Assembly (NCBI GenBank): GCA_041690355.1
Contig: JAWLHK010000004.1
Location: 235,554-299,553, forward strand
DNA from: JAWLHK01 sp041690355 [NCBI: bacterium]
Lineage (GTDB): Bacteria > J088 > JAWLBW01
Length of the DNA stretch: 64,000 nucleotides
Reading direction: 5' to 3'
Part shown: piece after piece, positions 46,929 through 56,172 of the stretch
Layout of the letters: each line of letters starts with the position of its first letter
Numbering within the stretch: the stretch's first letter is position 1
Notes under the pieces: generated by a model
Database searches by the model: none
The model's input: only the letters and a program-made list of their open reading frames with translations
Told to the model about the DNA's origin: nothing
Program-made: the position numbers and the translations under genes

Positions 46929-49900
46929 TCACCCCTCGCCGAAGATATCCCGCAGATCCTGCACGGAAAGCTGCCCCGCTACGTCACCCTCGCCGAGCAG
47001 CTGGTCGACCAGGCCACGCTTCGCCTGCTGCAGCTCGAGCATGCGCTCTTCGACCGTGCCCTGCGCGATCAGCTTGTAGACGAAGACCGGGCGCGTCTGG
47101 CCGATGCGATAGGCGCGATCGGTCGCTTGATCTTCCACGGCCGGATTCCACCACGGATCGTAGTGGACCACGTAATCGGCTGCGGTCAGGTTGAGCCCGG
47201 CGCCCCCCGCGCGCAGCGAGATGAGGAAGACGCGGCACTCCGGATCCTCCTGGAAACGGCGCACGGGCGCTTCGCGATCGGCCGTGCTTCCATCGAGGCG
47301 CGCATAGGCGTGACCTGCCTGCGTGAGGGCCGTTCCCAGGCGATCGAGCATCTCGGTGAATTGCGAGAAGACGATGATCTTGTGATCCTCCTCCACCGCA
47401 TCGGCGACGAGTTCGAGCAGCGCCTCGCGTTTTGCGGATTCGGTCACGCGCTGCGCTTCGTCGAAGGGGAGAAGGGTCGGGTCGCAGCAGGCCTGGCGCA
47501 ACCGGAGCAGCGCTTCGAGCACGTGCATGCGCGCCTTGCCGATCCCTTCCTTGTCGATGCGATCGAACAGGGTGACGCGATAGCCTTCGCGCACCATTTC
47601 GTAGACGTTGCGCTGCGCATCGCTCAATTCGCAGGGCAGGATGATCTCGGTCTTGGGCGGCAGTTCGGCCGCGACGTTCTTCTTCAGGCGCCGCAGGACA
47701 AAAGGGGAAATCCGCTTGCGGAGCCGCTCGGCCACGTCGCTCCCGGGAACGCCGATGCGCTTCACGTAGCGTTCCTGAAAGTGACGCTCGGAGCCGAAGA
47801 AGCCGGGCATGGCGAACTCGAAATAACTCCAGAGTTCCCCCAGATGGTTTTCGAGCGGGGTGCCGCTCAGGGCCAGGCGGAAATCGGCGGGAACGGCGCG
47901 GGCGCACTCTGCCGTCTGCGAGCGGGCGTTCTTGATGGCCTGCGCTTCGTCGAGGACGAAATTGCGCCAGCGATAGCGCGCCAGCAGCCCGACGTCGCGG
48001 CGCAGCACGCCGTAGGTGGTGAGCACGACGTCGACCTCGGCGAGGCGGTCCACTTCGTTTCCGCGTTGATCGCCCGTCCAGCGGAGGACCCGCAGCGACG
48101 GCGCGAACTTCTCGAGTTCCCGCACCCAGTTGAAGACGACGCTCGACGGCGCGACCACGAGCGTCTGCGCGCGCCGGAGGGGCGCCGGGTCGACGGCGTC
48201 GGTAGACTCCGTACCCGCCGGTACGTTCTCTGGAGGTGAAGCCGGCTCAGTCGCGGAATTCCCCGGGGCGTGCGCTTTGCGGTGCAGAAGGAACGCGATC
48301 GTCTGCAGCGTCTTGCCGAGGCCCATGTCATCCGCAAGAATTCCGCCCAGGCGGTTTACAGCGAGCAGCGCAAGCCAGTCGAGCCCCTGTTGCTGATAGG
48401 GGCGCAGCGTCGCCTGCAGGCCGGCGGGCGGCGGGATCGAACCGGGATGCTCGAGTTCGCGCAGCGAGCGGACGACCTCGCGCCACCCCTCGTCGACGAC
48501 GGCCGTGGGAACTTCGTCGAGCAGGGTGGTCAGGAGGGCAGCCTGGGCGCGGTGAACCTTGCCGTCGGGGGGAATTTCGTCGAGCCGATCGCGCAGGCGC
48601 TCGAGCTGTTCGACCGGAAGGCGCACATAGCCGTCGGGGGTGAGAATGTAACGGTTCTTGAGCTCGCGCAGCAGGCGCCAGACGTCGAAGGCCTGATCGC
48701 CGATCGTGAATTCGAAGCGGGTCTCGAACCACTCGACCCCCGACTTCACCTGGGCGCGCGGCGCGAGCGTTCCGGGCGCCATGCGCAGGGTCGTGAGGGT
48801 CTGGCGTCCGTAGACCTCGACCCCCTCGGCCTCGAGACCGGGCACGTCTTCGTCGAGAAAGCGGATGCCGCGGATGGCTTCGAGAATCCACTCGCCGCTG
48901 TCCTTGCCGGTCTGATACTCGCTGGCGAGAAAGCGTTCGTAGAGCAGCCGGCGCCACGCATGTTCCGCATGCGGATCGCGGCGGTACCAGCGGTTGTCGT
49001 CGAGGACGGGTCCCTCGTCGGCGGCGGTCACCAGCTGTTTCGCCTCGCCGTAGCGGGCACAGGCGGTCACGCGCAGGGTGCCGTTTTTTTCCTCAAGCAG
49101 GAGGGCGCGCACGGGCGTCGTTTCGATGATCTGCGGCGTGCGCGTATCGCCGATCTCCACCGGTCCCCAGGTACGGATCTGGGGAAGCAGCTCGTCGGCC
49201 CAGCGCACGAGCTCCGCCGGGCGCACGTTGAAGCCGGCGATGAGCAAGGCGTCGAGCAGCGGTGTGGCGTCGGGCGCTTCGAGGGGAACGATGCGCCGAT
49301 CGCCGTCGTACAGGAACGCGAGCTCGCCCGCGGCGATCACGAGCGCGCCGGGCTGTACGGGAATGGGTTTGCCCTCGCCGTCGAAAGCGGTCCCCTGCAC
49401 GTAGATCCCCTGTTCCGCATCCCGGGTGGAGAAGCTCAGGCGCCCGGCCTTCTCGTCCCAGTGGAGCGGTGACGCGGGGTCTTCCAGAAAGGTGTGGGCG
49501 CGGGCCAGCAGGGGGAGCAGAAAGCGCAGCCGCTGCGGGTCAACCATGAAGCGGGTCCGGTCGGCGCCGCGCCGCAGGCTCTCGAGCAGCTTGCGGGCCG
49601 TCTCGTCGGCGTAGGGGGGCGCCTGGTTCATCAGGCTCGGCACCGGCAGCCGGTCGAAGACGTGGTATCCGGGGCGCACGCGGGCGCCGAAGAAACCGAG
49701 CCGGCCGTCACTCTCGAAGATCAACTGCCAGCCGAGTACGCGCACCCCCTCGGTGGCCCGCGCCTCCTGCACCTTGCCCTGCAGCAGGGCCAGCGCTTCG
49801 TCGAGGGTCTTCGGACTCGCCTTTCGTTCGGCCTCGGCGACGGCGCGGGGGTTGCGGGCCGCCATGACGAGCGCGACGGGATGCGGGCAGGCCCCCTCTT

Positions 49901-50258
49901 CCATCTCGGGGCAGGTGCAGGAAAAACGGGAGCGCACGGGGCTGTCGCCCGGGTGGATCATGGTGCGCACTTCGCCGCCGCGCACGGCGAAAGCGCCTTC
50001 GAGCAGATCGGCTTCGTTGCGATCGAGACGGGGCGGGGCGCCGCGCAGCAGTTTCAGCGCGCGCCGGTAGACATCGTCGCCGACCCAGGCGCGCAGGTCG
50101 GCATCGGTCCACTGGTCGATAACACGGTTTCCGGTTTCGGCAGAAGGCACGCCGTACAGGGTGCCAGCCGGGGGCGGGCGCCTGCCAGTACCGTGGGTTT
50201 GCGGCGGGGGGGTTCCGCACGGGAACGGACCGCGGTAGTCTGGGGAAAACGGCAACAT
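46929..50258 (-). CDS. SWIM zinc-finger SNF2-family helicase
   Basis: About 1100 residues. A SWIM motif (FSCTCPEMEEGACPHPVALVM) lies near residue 110. A middle bacterial SNF2-associated region follows, then the ATPase: motif I ILADDMGLGKTLQT, motif II LDEAQAIKN, motif III LALSGTPLENH, motif V SLRAGGAGLNLTAADYV and motif VI ATDRAYRIGQ. It is a DNA translocase, probably in repair or remodelling. The N-terminal 36 residues are Pro/Gly-rich. A GTG at 50150 is an alternative start that would leave more room for the divergent promoter, but neither start has a strong ribosome site. Confidence 0.9.
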   Translation of the reverse strand: MLPFSPDYRGPFPCGTPPPQTHGTGRRPPPAGTLYGVPSAETGNRVIDQWTDADLRAWVGDDVYRRALKLLRGAPPRLDRNEADLLEGAFAVRGGEVRTMIHPGDSPVRSRFSCTCPEMEEGACPHPVALVMAARNPRAVAEAERKASPKTLDEALALLQGKVQEARATEGVRVLGWQLIFESDGRLGFFGARVRPGYHVFDRLPVPSLMNQAPPYADETARKLLESLRRGADRTRFMVDPQRLRFLLPLLARAHTFLEDPASPLHWDEKAGRLSFSTRDAEQGIYVQGTAFDGEGKPIPVQPGALVIAAGELAFLYDGDRRIVPLEAPDATPLLDALLIAGFNVRPAELVRWADELLPQIRTWGPVEIGDTRTPQIIETTPVRALLLEEKNGTLRVTACARYGEAKQLVTAADEGPVLDDNRWYRRDPHAEHAWRRLLYERFLASEYQTGKDSGEWILEAIRGIRFLDEDVPGLEAEGVEVYGRQTLTTLRMAPGTLAPRAQVKSGVEWFETRFEFTIGDQAFDVWRLLRELKNRYILTPDGYVRLPVEQLERLRDRLDEIPPDGKVHRAQAALLTTLLDEVPTAVVDEGWREVVRSLRELEHPGSIPPPAGLQATLRPYQQQGLDWLALLAVNRLGGILADDMGLGKTLQTIAFLLHRKAHAPGNSATEPASPPENVPAGTESTDAVDPAPLRRAQTLVVAPSSVVFNWVRELEKFAPSLRVLRWTGDQRGNEVDRLAEVDVVLTTYGVLRRDVGLLARYRWRNFVLDEAQAIKNARSQTAECARAVPADFRLALSGTPLENHLGELWSYFEFAMPGFFGSERHFQERYVKRIGVPGSDVAERLRKRISPFVLRRLKKNVAAELPPKTEIILPCELSDAQRNVYEMVREGYRVTLFDRIDKEGIGKARMHVLEALLRLRQACCDPTLLPFDEAQRVTESAKREALLELVADAVEEDHKIIVFSQFTEMLDRLGTALTQAGHAYARLDGSTADREAPVRRFQEDPECRVFLISLRAGGAGLNLTAADYVVHYDPWWNPAVEDQATDRAYRIGQTRPVFVYKLIAQGTVEERMLELQQAKRGLVDQLLGEGDVAGQLSVQDLRDIFGEG

Positions 50259-50291
50259 TCATTTCACCCAGGAATCCAGGAGAGTCGCGTC

Positions 50292-50675
50292 ATGGACGAG
50301 AATCAGGCGCCCGGCGAGGCAAAGATGCCGCAGGCCAGTCAGGCCGAAGAGGCCCTGCGGAAGCTCGAAGATCAGGCGAGCCGCTGGCTGCAGAGCGTGC
50401 AGCGGTGGGTCAACCAGGGAGACGAACTGCTGACCAGATCGCGGCAATGGCTCGACGAGCACCCGGTGTCGCGCGACCTGGCCGAGAAGGCGGTGCGCAA
50501 GGCGCAGGAGATTCGCGAAACCGGCGTGGGGCCCGCCCTGCGCCAGCAGACCGAGGGGCTGCGCGGGACGGCCAACCGCGGGGTCGGCTATGCGAAACAG
50601 AATCCGATGGAGACGCTGGCAATCGGCGCCGTCGTGGCGCTAGCCGCCGCGCTTGCCATCCGTTCGATGCGCTGA
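50292..50675 (+). CDS. Small amphipathic protein with C-terminal membrane anchor (DUF883/YqjD-like layout)
   Basis: A 127-residue protein with a long charged helical region and a single C-terminal helix (LAIGAVVALAAALAIRSM) preceded by YAKQNPMET. This order matches ElaB/YqjD-type inner-membrane proteins, some of which bind ribosomes in stationary phase, but sequence similarity is only suggestive. AGGAGA lies eight bases before the ATG. A strong terminator follows at 50733-50756, so it is a single-gene unit. Confidence 0.65.
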   Translation: MDENQAPGEAKMPQASQAEEALRKLEDQASRWLQSVQRWVNQGDELLTRSRQWLDEHPVSRDLAEKAVRKAQEIRETGVGPALRQQTEGLRGTANRGVGYAKQNPMETLAIGAVVALAAALAIRSMR

Positions 50676-50732
50676 GGGCGATCAGCGCTCGCTCCTTCAT
50701 GGGGTCTTCACAGGGGGAAGACAGGACCATCC

Positions 50733-50756
50733 AAAGGCAGGCTGACGCCTGCCTTT
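50733..50756 (+). terminator. Intrinsic terminator
   Basis: Perfect 10-bp stem AAAGGCAGGC / GCCTGCCTTT around TGAC, running into a T stretch that ends at 50759. It sits between convergent genes. Confidence 0.88.
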
Positions 50757-50765
50757 TTTCTGCCC

Positions 50766-51395
50766 TCAGAACGGCAGGGTAAGCTGGTTCGTGCGCGTGA
50801 GGGGGGCGCCGGTCAGCTCGAGCAGAAAGCGGCGCACCATTGTCTCGTCGAATTGCGGAAATCGGTGCACGGTGGCCGAGACGGCCTCCTGCTCGCTGCG
50901 GTGTTTGCGCAGCTGCTGACGATAGGAGAGCTTGATCGCCCCCCGATCGCGCGGCCGCAGCTCGTTCAGGCGTGTGGGGTGGAGGTCGGCCATCGCCGCC
51001 GCCTGCTTTCTGCGATCGGCATTCTCGCAGGCGTAGACATCGCCGGTGCAGCCGAGCAGACGGGCGACGTGCTGCCAGGCGGGGCTGTGGTCGGCGCGCT
51101 GGTGCCAGGCCATGCAGTAGGCGTGCGCCGCCTCGTGGGCGACGACGTCCTGCCACATCGACGCCCCCTGCCGGTAGGCCGACCAGGCGATGGCGATCTT
51201 GAGCACCACCATGCGGTCTTTCTCGCGGCGAAAGGCCGTGTATCCGTAGCAGCGGCGGATCCGGTTCGAGACGTAGAGCCGGATCTCGGGGAGGGGTTTC
51301 ATGGCCCGCTTCTGCAGGCGCGCGTCGAGCTCGCGGTAATACGCCTGGACGGCGACCGTGGCTTCCTGCAGGCGCTCTGGCTTCAGGGCGGGCAT
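50766..51395 (-). CDS. SprT-like zinc metalloprotease domain protein
   Basis: A 209-residue protein. The zinc motif HEAAH is at VVAHEAAHAYCMAWHQRADHSPAWQHVARLLGC, with a downstream His (HSPAWQH) typical of SprT-like domains. The region before it has a VVLKIAIAWSA strand-helix element. Related proteins cut DNA-protein crosslinks (Spartan) or are uncharacterised. The C-terminal 70 residues are basic. There is no export signal. Start is the only in-frame ATG near the N-terminus; no clear ribosome site. Confidence 0.72.
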   Translation of the reverse strand: MPALKPERLQEATVAVQAYYRELDARLQKRAMKPLPEIRLYVSNRIRRCYGYTAFRREKDRMVVLKIAIAWSAYRQGASMWQDVVAHEAAHAYCMAWHQRADHSPAWQHVARLLGCTGDVYACENADRRKQAAAMADLHPTRLNELRPRDRGAIKLSYRQQLRKHRSEQEAVSATVHRFPQFDETMVRRFLLELTGAPLTRTNQLTLPF

Positions 51396-51459
51396 GCGGG
51401 ACAGTGTGCCAGCCCGGGGGCGCCTGCGCCACCGCGTCGGCGGGTCGAGAAAGAGGGCC

Positions 51460-51725
51460 TCAGGCAGCCCGGCGCTTCATCGCCTTGTCGAGGTCCCAGG
51501 TCGCCTGCAGATCCATCCAGAGTCTCGGACTGGTGCCCAACGCTTCAGCCAGGTCGAGCGCCGCGTCGGCGGTCACCCCCCCCGCTTGCCCTTGATGAAT
51601 TCGTTGAGCCGGGTGCGGGTCCACCCGATCTGGCGGGCGAAGGCCGCCTGTGAGGTGCCGCCGGGATTCAGAAACTCCTCGAGCAGCATCTCGCCGGGGT
51701 GAAACGGGTTCTTCGGCTGGCGCAT
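51460..51725 (-). pseudogene. higA: HigA-type antitoxin, frameshifted at a G8 run
   Basis: AGGAGG lies five bases before the ATG. The protein begins MRQPKNPFHPGEMLLEEFLNP and has the HTH segment TSQAAFARQIGWTRTRLNEF of HigA antitoxins. At a run of eight G (minus strand, 51583-51576) the frame hits TGA after 50 residues. With seven G it would continue VTADAALDLAEALGTSPRLW to a stop at 51460. The lesion may be a real frameshift, a phase-variable tract or a sequencing error. Confidence 0.8.
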
Positions 51726-51734
51726 CAGGTCCTC

Positions 51735-51909
51735 CTACCGGTGATAATCTTCGACCGCAACGTCATGAGCATTTCCATTCCGCCACACGAAGGTTATCCG
51801 CCACTGGTCGTTGATACGGATCGAGTGGCTGCCCTTCCGTTTCCCAGTCAACGCCTCCAAACGGTTGTCCGGCGGCGTGGCGAGCCGGTTCCCGAACGAT
51901 TCGAATCAT
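51735..51909 (-). pseudogene. higB: HigB-type toxin remnant
   Basis: One frame encodes PPDNRLEALTGKRKGSHSI then RINDQWRITFVWRNGNAHD, the C-terminal half of a HigB ribosome-dependent mRNA interferase. The N-terminal piece (ATG at 51909, then ESFGNRLAT in a shifted frame) also looks HigB-like. About 40 residues between the two are missing. With a frameshift plus an internal deletion the toxin is dead. It precedes higA, the usual higBA order, with 9 bp between stop and higA start. Confidence 0.75.
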
Positions 51910-51913
51910 GCAG

Positions 51914-51922
51914 TTAACGTTA
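51914..51922. promoter_or_regulatory. Possible HigA operator relic
   Basis: TTAACGTTA sits five bases upstream of the higB remnant start. It resembles the TTAAC-GTTAA palindrome known for HigA-type autorepression, which supports the identity of the decayed module. Confidence 0.4.
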
Positions 51923-52035
51923 TCGAAACCCGGTAACAACTGCACGGGGAGAGTATACGCTGTCCTCGCCTCGGGGCGGGGCCGTGTCCGGCAACCCTGC
52001 GGCGTGGTAAACTGTCGGCCTCTCCGGGAGGCTTC

Positions 52036-54054
52036 ATGAAACGGTATGCCATCGCTCTGACCCTGCTGACCCTCGGCGCCTGCTCGACTTCGCCGGCCGA
52101 CGATCGCGCGGCCGACGGAACCTGCGCGTGGAGCGTCGAACCGCTGCTCACCGCCTCCGATGCCGCCGCCGCGCAGCTCGCCCCGGCCTCCCCCTTCCCC
52201 TCCGATGTCTACACCGTGTCAGCCGATACGCCCACGGGACTGCGCAACGACGTGCGCGGCCAGGGGATTCTGTTTCAGGACAGCGTGAACGAAATGGACG
52301 GCTGGGCGCCGCACGGACCCATCCGCATCGATTTCAGCGGAACCGTCACGACCGCAAGCCTCCCGATGACCGTCACGGCGAGCACCGCGGCCGAGGCTTC
52401 GATCCAGCTCGTGCGCCTGGGCGGAACCCCGGAACGGGTCCCCTTCCGCCTGAAGTTGGGCGACGATGCGAAGCGCGTCTACCTGTTCCCCTTCCGGCCC
52501 CTGCTCGAGCAGACCCGTTACGCCATAGTCGTGCGGAACACGATTCGTCCCGACATGGCCGACTGCTTCGGGCGCAACCGGACCTTCGCGAACATCCTCG
52601 CCGGCGGCGAACCGGAGGACTTCCCGGGACACGTGCCGGCGCGCATCCGCGAAACGATGGCGCGACTGGAAGAGGCCGCCGCCGCGCTCGAGCTCGATCC
52701 GGGGACGATCGCATTGGCGGTTCCCTACACGACCCAGTCGGTCACGCGAACGCTGGTGGAGCGGTACGGCATGGTAACGCAGGCGCCCATCGATCCGTAC
52801 GCCCTGTTCGCCACCTACGCGGTGGAGAACAATGGTTCGCTGAATCCGGCCCTCGATGCCCGCTTTCCCGATCTTCCCCAGGATCTCGAGTTCGGCATCG
52901 ACGTCACCATCGGCAACGTGGGCCACATGGTCATCGGCCGTTTCAACAGCGCGAACTTCATGGAGAACGACCTGCTCTCGCCTTCGGTGCGGGGGCGGGA
53001 ATCGCTCGAGTTTCTGATGACCATCCCGCGGCTCGACCGCGTGCGCCCCGAATACCGCGCCGCCTTGGGCGATCCGGTCCGCTTTCCCGTCGTCATCTTC
53101 GGCCACGGCCTGACGGCGTGCAAGGAGACGCTGCTCGGCGTCGCGCACATCTTCTCGGAATACGGCATCGCGCTCGCCGGCATCGACGTCGTCGAGCACG
53201 GCACGCGCATCACAGTCTCGAACGACAGCTGCGGCAGCAGCATCGCCGAGGGGCTGCGCCTGATCCGCTTCGGTAACCCGGCGAGCGGGCGCGCCCAGTT
53301 TCACCAGACCGTGCTCGATGAAGTGCAGCTCGTGCACATGCTCGTCTCGAACGCCGGCCGCAATTACCTCGACGGGGTCACCACAGCGCCCGGAACGCTG
53401 CAGGTCGACACGTTCGGGTACATCGGGCAGTCGCTCGGCGGCATCCTCGGGACCCTGCTGACGACCATCGAACCGCGCATCGGCACGAGCGTGCTGAACG
53501 TGCCCGGCGGCGGCCTGCTCGATTATGCCGCGCTGCTCGACGAGGGAACCTACAAGCCGTTCGATCTGGACGTGCCCGGCCGCTTTCTCTACGAAAGCAT
53601 GGCGGGGCTCCAGACGATCTTCGGGCCTTCGGACCCGCTTTACTTCGCACCCTATCTGGCCCGCGAAAAGGCGGCCGGACTCGAGGATTCGGCGGCCAAG
53701 AACGTCCTCGTACAGCAGTCGATGGACGACGGCATCATCCCCGCGTACCTGACCGAAAATCTGGCGCGCGCCATCGGGGCCGTGCAGGTAACGCCCGCGC
53801 ACCAGCCGGTGGAACAGGTGGAGATCGTCGAGCCTCCCTATCGCGGAACCGAGGTGACGCTGGCCCTGCAGCAGTACGTCATGCCGGACAAGAACATCAC
53901 GGGGGGCAAGGACTGGGATCCGCACTATGCCCTGATTCTCGCCAACGACCCGAAGGTCTGGATGGCCGAGCAGGAGCAGGCGGCGCACTTTCTCCGGACG
54001 GGGATCTTCGAGGGGACGGCAGAGGTCATTGACGGGTACACGCGGGTTCCGTAA
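52036..54054 (+). CDS. Large lipoprotein with alpha/beta-hydrolase domain
   Basis: A 672-residue protein with lipobox LGAC after a short signal peptide. The N-terminal third is a beta-sandwich, including an Ig-like PIRIDFSGTVTTASLP segment. The C-terminal half has VVIFGHGLTACKE (oxyanion region) and FGYIGQSLGGILGT, a GxSxG nucleophile elbow, with possible Asp and His farther on. It resembles large secreted esterase/lipase-like lipoproteins of deltaproteobacteria. The substrate is unknown. GGGAGG lies four bases before the ATG. A heptamer array starts 12 bp after the stop. Confidence 0.8.
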   Translation: MKRYAIALTLLTLGACSTSPADDRAADGTCAWSVEPLLTASDAAAAQLAPASPFPSDVYTVSADTPTGLRNDVRGQGILFQDSVNEMDGWAPHGPIRIDFSGTVTTASLPMTVTASTAAEASIQLVRLGGTPERVPFRLKLGDDAKRVYLFPFRPLLEQTRYAIVVRNTIRPDMADCFGRNRTFANILAGGEPEDFPGHVPARIRETMARLEEAAAALELDPGTIALAVPYTTQSVTRTLVERYGMVTQAPIDPYALFATYAVENNGSLNPALDARFPDLPQDLEFGIDVTIGNVGHMVIGRFNSANFMENDLLSPSVRGRESLEFLMTIPRLDRVRPEYRAALGDPVRFPVVIFGHGLTACKETLLGVAHIFSEYGIALAGIDVVEHGTRITVSNDSCGSSIAEGLRLIRFGNPASGRAQFHQTVLDEVQLVHMLVSNAGRNYLDGVTTAPGTLQVDTFGYIGQSLGGILGTLLTTIEPRIGTSVLNVPGGGLLDYAALLDEGTYKPFDLDVPGRFLYESMAGLQTIFGPSDPLYFAPYLAREKAAGLEDSAAKNVLVQQSMDDGIIPAYLTENLARAIGAVQVTPAHQPVEQVEIVEPPYRGTEVTLALQQYVMPDKNITGGKDWDPHYALILANDPKVWMAEQEQAAHFLRTGIFEGTAEVIDGYTRVP

Positions 54055-54066
54055 GCGGGCGCCGGC

Positions 54067-54095
54067 GTAGCTCGTAGCTGGACGCTGGTCGCTGG
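54067..54095. repeat. Heptamer array after a lipoprotein gene
   Basis: Four 7-bp units, GTAGCTC, GTAGCTG, GACGCTG and GTCGCTG, begin 12 bp after the stop of the plus-strand lipoprotein gene. A small palindrome GGTTTC-G-GAAACC follows at 54094-54106. Confidence 0.65.
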
Positions 54096-54170
54096 TTTCG
54101 GAAACCGGCGGAACGAAAAAACCTGAAACCGCGGAACTGAAGTTCGGCCGCCCCTCCTGTACAATGGTGC

Positions 54171-54542
54171 ATGGGTGACGGTCCCTCGTCACCAGAGAAG
54201 GGGTTTGCCTTGGCCTGGCTTTTTTTCGCTGCGTCGGTCCTGTTCGTGCTCGGCGCCATTCTGACACGGTCGGCTTCGCGCCGGTGGAACCGCGCCGCCT
54301 GGGAGTACGCGATGGAGCATCATCGCGACCGCCTGCAATCCGAGTTCCCCTCCAGCGGCCCCGACGACCGCAACTTTGCCGCTTTCATCCGTTCGCCGAG
54401 TGACTTCGGCGATCCCGAACTGGAACGCCTGCGCCTGCGGGCCCTCAAGGCCTCGCGCAACAGCATGCGTCCGCTCATCGCGCTGCTCATGCTGTTCGTC
54501 GTCGTCTACGTCGTGACGGCGATTCTGGCGCTGCTGAAATAG
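54171..54542 (+). CDS. Small two-helix membrane protein of unknown function
   Basis: Up to 123 residues with one hydrophobic helix at each end (LAWLFFAASVLFVLGAIL and LIALLMLFVVVYVVTAILALL) and a charged 60-residue middle. I do not recognise a family. The ATG at 54171 lacks a ribosome site. A TTG at 54210 has AAGGGG six bases upstream and would start right at the first helix, so it may be the true start. Confidence 0.5.
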   Translation: MGDGPSSPEKGFALAWLFFAASVLFVLGAILTRSASRRWNRAAWEYAMEHHRDRLQSEFPSSGPDDRNFAAFIRSPSDFGDPELERLRLRALKASRNSMRPLIALLMLFVVVYVVTAILALLK

Positions 54543-54582
54543 GCCGCCCGGGCCACCACTTCCCCTCCGCCTTCCCGCGGAG

Positions 54583-54610
54583 ACCCTCCTCCCCCAGCGA
54601 GGAGGAGGGT
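54583..54610. repeat. GC-rich extragenic hairpin
   Basis: Stem ACCCTCCTCC / GGAGGAGGGT with an eight-base loop and no T run, between convergent genes. It resembles in composition the CCTCC hairpins at 63163-63263, and may belong to a dispersed palindrome family. Confidence 0.45.
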
Positions 54611-54654
54611 GCACCATTTGGATACTTCGTCCTTGCTTCCGTTCTCGTTTCTCA

Positions 54655-54682
54655 GGAATCAAGAATCAGGAATCAGGAATCC
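54655..54682. repeat. Heptamer array at the TrpB-like 3' end
   Basis: Four 7-bp units in phase: GGAATCA, AGAATCA, GGAATCA and GGAATCC. The last ends 9 bp from the stop codon of the minus-strand gene. Confidence 0.75.
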
Positions 54683-54691
54683 AGATCGGCG

Positions 54692-56068
54692 TCAGCCGAT
54701 CTTGGGCAGGGCCGCGAGCGATTTCTCGACTTCCTCGGCCGGATACTCGTAGTCCTCAAGCTTGCCGCTGCGGTACTGCTCGTACGCCGAAAGATCGAAG
54801 TGGCCGTGGCCCGAGAGGTTGAAGACGATGACCTTCGCTTCGCCGCTCTCTTTCGCCGCCAGCGCCTCCTGCATGGCGCCCCAGACCGCATGGGCGCTTT
54901 CGGGGGCCGGCAGAATCCCCTCGGCCCGCGTGAAGCTCTCGGCCGCGCCGAAGGCCGCCCGCTGCTTCACCGCCTGGGCTTCCATCAAGCCGCCGCTGTA
55001 GGCCGCCGACACCAGGGCGGCCATGCCGTGATAGCGCAGGCCGCCGGCGTGAATCGGCGCGGGCAGAAAGTTGTGGCCGAGCGTGTACATCTTCATGAGC
55101 GGCGTGAGCTGCGCCGTGTCGCCGAAGTCATACATGTACTTGCCGCGGGTGAGGCTCGGCGCCGCTGCCGGTTCCACCGCCACCACGCGGGTCTTCTTGC
55201 GCTTGCCCGCGATGTTCTCACGGATGAAGGGGAAGGCGATGCCCGCGAAGTTGCTGCCGCCGCCGGCGCAGCCGACGACCGTGTCGGGCCAGTCTTCGCC
55301 CGCCAGCTCGAGCTGCTTGATGACCTCCTGGCCGATGATCGTCTGGTGCAGGCAGACGTGGTTGAGCACGCTGCCGAGGGCGTACTTCGTATCCTCGCGC
55401 GTGGCGGCGTCTTCGACGGCTTCGCTGATGGCGATGCCGAGCGAGCCGGTGCTGTCGGGATTTTCGGCCAGGATGCGGCGGCCGGCTTCGGTATCGCGGC
55501 TGGGGCTGGGGACGACGGTCGCGCCCCACGTTTCCATGAGAATGCGCCGATAGGGTTTCTGCTCGTAGCTCACCTTGACCATGTAGACCTTGCATTCGAT
55601 GCCGAAGTGCTGGGCGGCGAAGCTCAACGAGCTGCCCCACTGGCCGGCGCCGGTTTCGGTGGCGATACGCTTCACCCCTTCCTGCGCATTGTAGTAGACC
55701 TGCGGGACGGCCGTGTTCGGCTTGTGGCTCCCCGCATAGCTCACGCCTTCGTACTTGTAATAGATGCGGGCCGGGGTTCCGAGCGCCTTCTCCCACTGGT
55801 GCGCGCGGATCAGCGGCGACGGGCGCCACAGCCGGTAGAGTTCCTGCACGGGCTCGGGAATCTCGACGTAGCGCTCGCCCGTCACTTCCTGCTCGATGAG
55901 GGCCATGGGGAACAGGGGGGCGAGATCGGCCGGACCGATCGGCTGCCCGGTTCCCGGGTGCATGACGGGGGGCAGCTCGACGCCTGCGGCCGGCAGATCG
56001 GCGGCCAGGTTGTACCAGTGGGTCGGAGCGTCTTTTTCCGGAAGCAGAATCTTCGTTTCCTTGGGCAT
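54692..56068 (-). CDS. TrpB2-type pyridoxal-phosphate-dependent enzyme
   Basis: A 458-residue tryptophan synthase beta-like enzyme that would join indole and serine. The PLP Lys is in GSHKPNTAV and the phosphate-binding loop is [10 protein letters not shown]. An N-terminal extension of about 60 residues and a long C-terminus distinguish the TrpB2 group from ordinary TrpB. No trpA lies nearby, which fits TrpB2 enzymes that salvage free indole. GGAGA lies four bases before the ATG; the ORF upstream of it has no support. The promoter region is shared with the divergent aminotransferase gene. Confidence 0.88.
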   Translation of the reverse strand: MPKETKILLPEKDAPTHWYNLAADLPAAGVELPPVMHPGTGQPIGPADLAPLFPMALIEQEVTGERYVEIPEPVQELYRLWRPSPLIRAHQWEKALGTPARIYYKYEGVSYAGSHKPNTAVPQVYYNAQEGVKRIATETGAGQWGSSLSFAAQHFGIECKVYMVKVSYEQKPYRRILMETWGATVVPSPSRDTEAGRRILAENPDSTGSLGIAISEAVEDAATREDTKYALGSVLNHVCLHQTIIGQEVIKQLELAGEDWPDTVVGCAGGGSNFAGIAFPFIRENIAGKRKKTRVVAVEPAAAPSLTRGKYMYDFGDTAQLTPLMKMYTLGHNFLPAPIHAGGLRYHGMAALVSAAYSGGLMEAQAVKQRAAFGAAESFTRAEGILPAPESAHAVWGAMQEALAAKESGEAKVIVFNLSGHGHFDLSAYEQYRSGKLEDYEYPAEEVEKSLAALPKIG

Positions 56069-56172
56069 GGGATCTCCGTGTTTAGAGGGGCGCCCGCGGC
56101 GCGCAGACATGGCATTCACCTTACCGGCACTCAAACGGCCTCTGCAACCCCGTGAGGGGGCGTGATAAACTG

